DNA of 5,329 nt from an uncultured Clostridia bacterium (GTDB lineage: Bacteria > Bacillota > Clostridia > Oscillospirales > Oscillospiraceae), in contig CAMVJF010000130.1 in the NCBI GenBank assembly GCA_947167725.1, positions 1 through 5,329 of the forward strand, in the 5' to 3' direction. Positions 4,680-5,329 of the stretch are shown piece by piece. The notes under the pieces are model-generated. The model did not search any database and was not told the origin of the DNA. It saw nothing but the letters and a program-made list of their open reading frames with translations. The first letter of the stretch is position 1, and each line of letters opens with the position of its first letter. The position numbers and the translations under genes are program-made.

Positions 4680-5329
4680 TCACGATTCGGCCAAAGCCAG
4701 TAAAGCGGGACCAACCGCCCCGGCAAAGAGCCGGATGGCGGAGAGCGCCTCCTGCAGGGTGTTGCCGCTGCTGCCCACCTCCAGGATCAGGGAGCCGCCG
4801 GTGAGCTGCTGGTTGTAGCGCTGGGGCACCAGGCTCACCGGCCGCATCAGCGTGGGGTGGGCAGTGGCCGCCGCCTGCTGCAGATAGAGGGCCAGGGAGA
4901 GGTTGGAGCGCCAGTTGGGGTGCTCCAGACCGCTCTCGTCGCTGCCCACCAGCAGCATCACCTGGCTGGCAACCGTCCCCTCCTCCTCGGCCATGGTCTT
5001 GTAGACCACCCCATCCGCTCCCAGGGCGTCCCGATGCAGGTCGATGACCACGGCGATTTCCGGGTAGCGCTCCAGATAGCGCGCCACCGCCTCGCCGCTG
5101 CGGCTGTAGGAGCCGGTGTAGCTGGGATAGTCATAGATCTCCCGGTCGTGGAGCACCCGCAGCCCCTGTTCCTCCAGGCGTTCCGCCAGCTCGTCCCCCA
5201 CCCGGATCACGCTGTAGCGGGGATCCTGGGTCCGGTTCGCGTCGCTGGCCTCGTAGAGGTCCAGGCCCACGGGGTTGTAGGCCTCGCTGCCGTGGGTGTG
5301 GATGATCAGGATCTGGGGCCCCTCCGCGG
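4680..5329 (-). CDS. spoIIP: Stage II sporulation protein P (SpoIIP), C-terminal part
   Basis: 215 residues of the catalytic domain are present; the N-terminus (signal anchor and linker) lies beyond the right edge. SpoIIP is an amidase and endopeptidase that cuts peptidoglycan and, with SpoIID and SpoIIM, drives engulfment of the forespore. Family hallmarks in order (visible numbering): ILIIHTHGSEAY at 6-17, which holds a metal-ligand His; the SVIRVGDEL segment; DYPSYTGSYSRS near 66-77; IDLHRDA near 95-101, with a second ligand His at 98; HPNWRSNLSLAL near 136-147; RYNQQL; and ILEVGSSGN near 181-189, with the likely catalytic Glu at 183. The catalytic residues look intact. A GTG at 5268-5270 is internal, not a start, because the HTHGSEAY motif lies before it. 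The coding is very G+C-rich, with Leu almost always CTG. Confidence 0.96.
   Translation of the reverse strand, partial: AEGPQILIIHTHGSEAYNPVGLDLYEASDANRTQDPRYSVIRVGDELAERLEEQGLRVLHDREIYDYPSYTGSYSRSGEAVARYLERYPEIAVVIDLHRDALGADGVVYKTMAEEEGTVASQVMLLVGSDESGLEHPNWRSNLSLALYLQQAAATAHPTLMRPVSLVPQRYNQQLTGGSLILEVGSSGNTLQEALSAIRLFAGAVGPALLALAES

Noticed and set aside
4059..4703. A 214-codon open frame on the plus strand, opposite rubrerythrin
   Set aside because: It is antisense to a clear rubrerythrin gene in G/C-ending codons, which often leaves the opposite frame open. Its product is a low-complexity mix of Leu, Gly, Ala and Val with no recognisable domain, and it has no good start region.

Overview
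The window looks like part of the chromosome of an anaerobic, endospore-forming member of the Clostridia, probably Oscillospiraceae-like. The evidence is a SpoIIP sporulation hydrolase, a reverse rubrerythrin and a short rubredoxin (anaerobe oxidative-stress proteins), and zinc-ribbon/TPR and leucine-rich-repeat membrane proteins of a clostridial style. All seven recognisable genes lie on the minus strand, and nothing convincing is coded on the plus strand. I found no RNA gene, CRISPR array, insertion sequence or phage gene.

From right to left (direction of transcription): the C-terminal half of spoIIP enters from the right edge and ends at 4680. A good extended -10 promoter (4635-4663) then drives a reverse rubrerythrin (4017-4583). 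Next come a zinc-ribbon/one-TM/TPR-like protein (3313-3969), a 76-residue two-TM protein (3025-3255) and a 44-residue rubredoxin (2812-2946), all closely spaced. A strong hairpin-T-tract terminator follows at 2763-2797. I see no clear terminator between rubrerythrin and rubredoxin, so these four genes may be one transcription unit with redox proteins at both ends.

The second unit starts from an extended -10 promoter at 2653-2681, with an 11-bp tandem direct repeat (2619-2643) at or just after the predicted start of transcription. It encodes a six-TM protein with an acidic cytoplasmic tail (1783-2571) and, 42 bp later, a large type II membrane protein (1-1740, running off the left edge). That protein has two TPR-like units followed by an internalin-like leucine-rich-repeat region built of at least three larger modules. 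The pair is best read as an envelope or surface system of unknown role.

Base composition steps up sharply near 4000: about 50 % G+C to the left, 60-70 % in rubrerythrin and spoIIP. This could mark a boundary of horizontal transfer, an assembly join, or codon bias. The two undescribed membrane systems (LRR/six-TM pair; zinc-ribbon/TPR protein between the redox genes) are the parts most worth following up; the other genes are ordinary.
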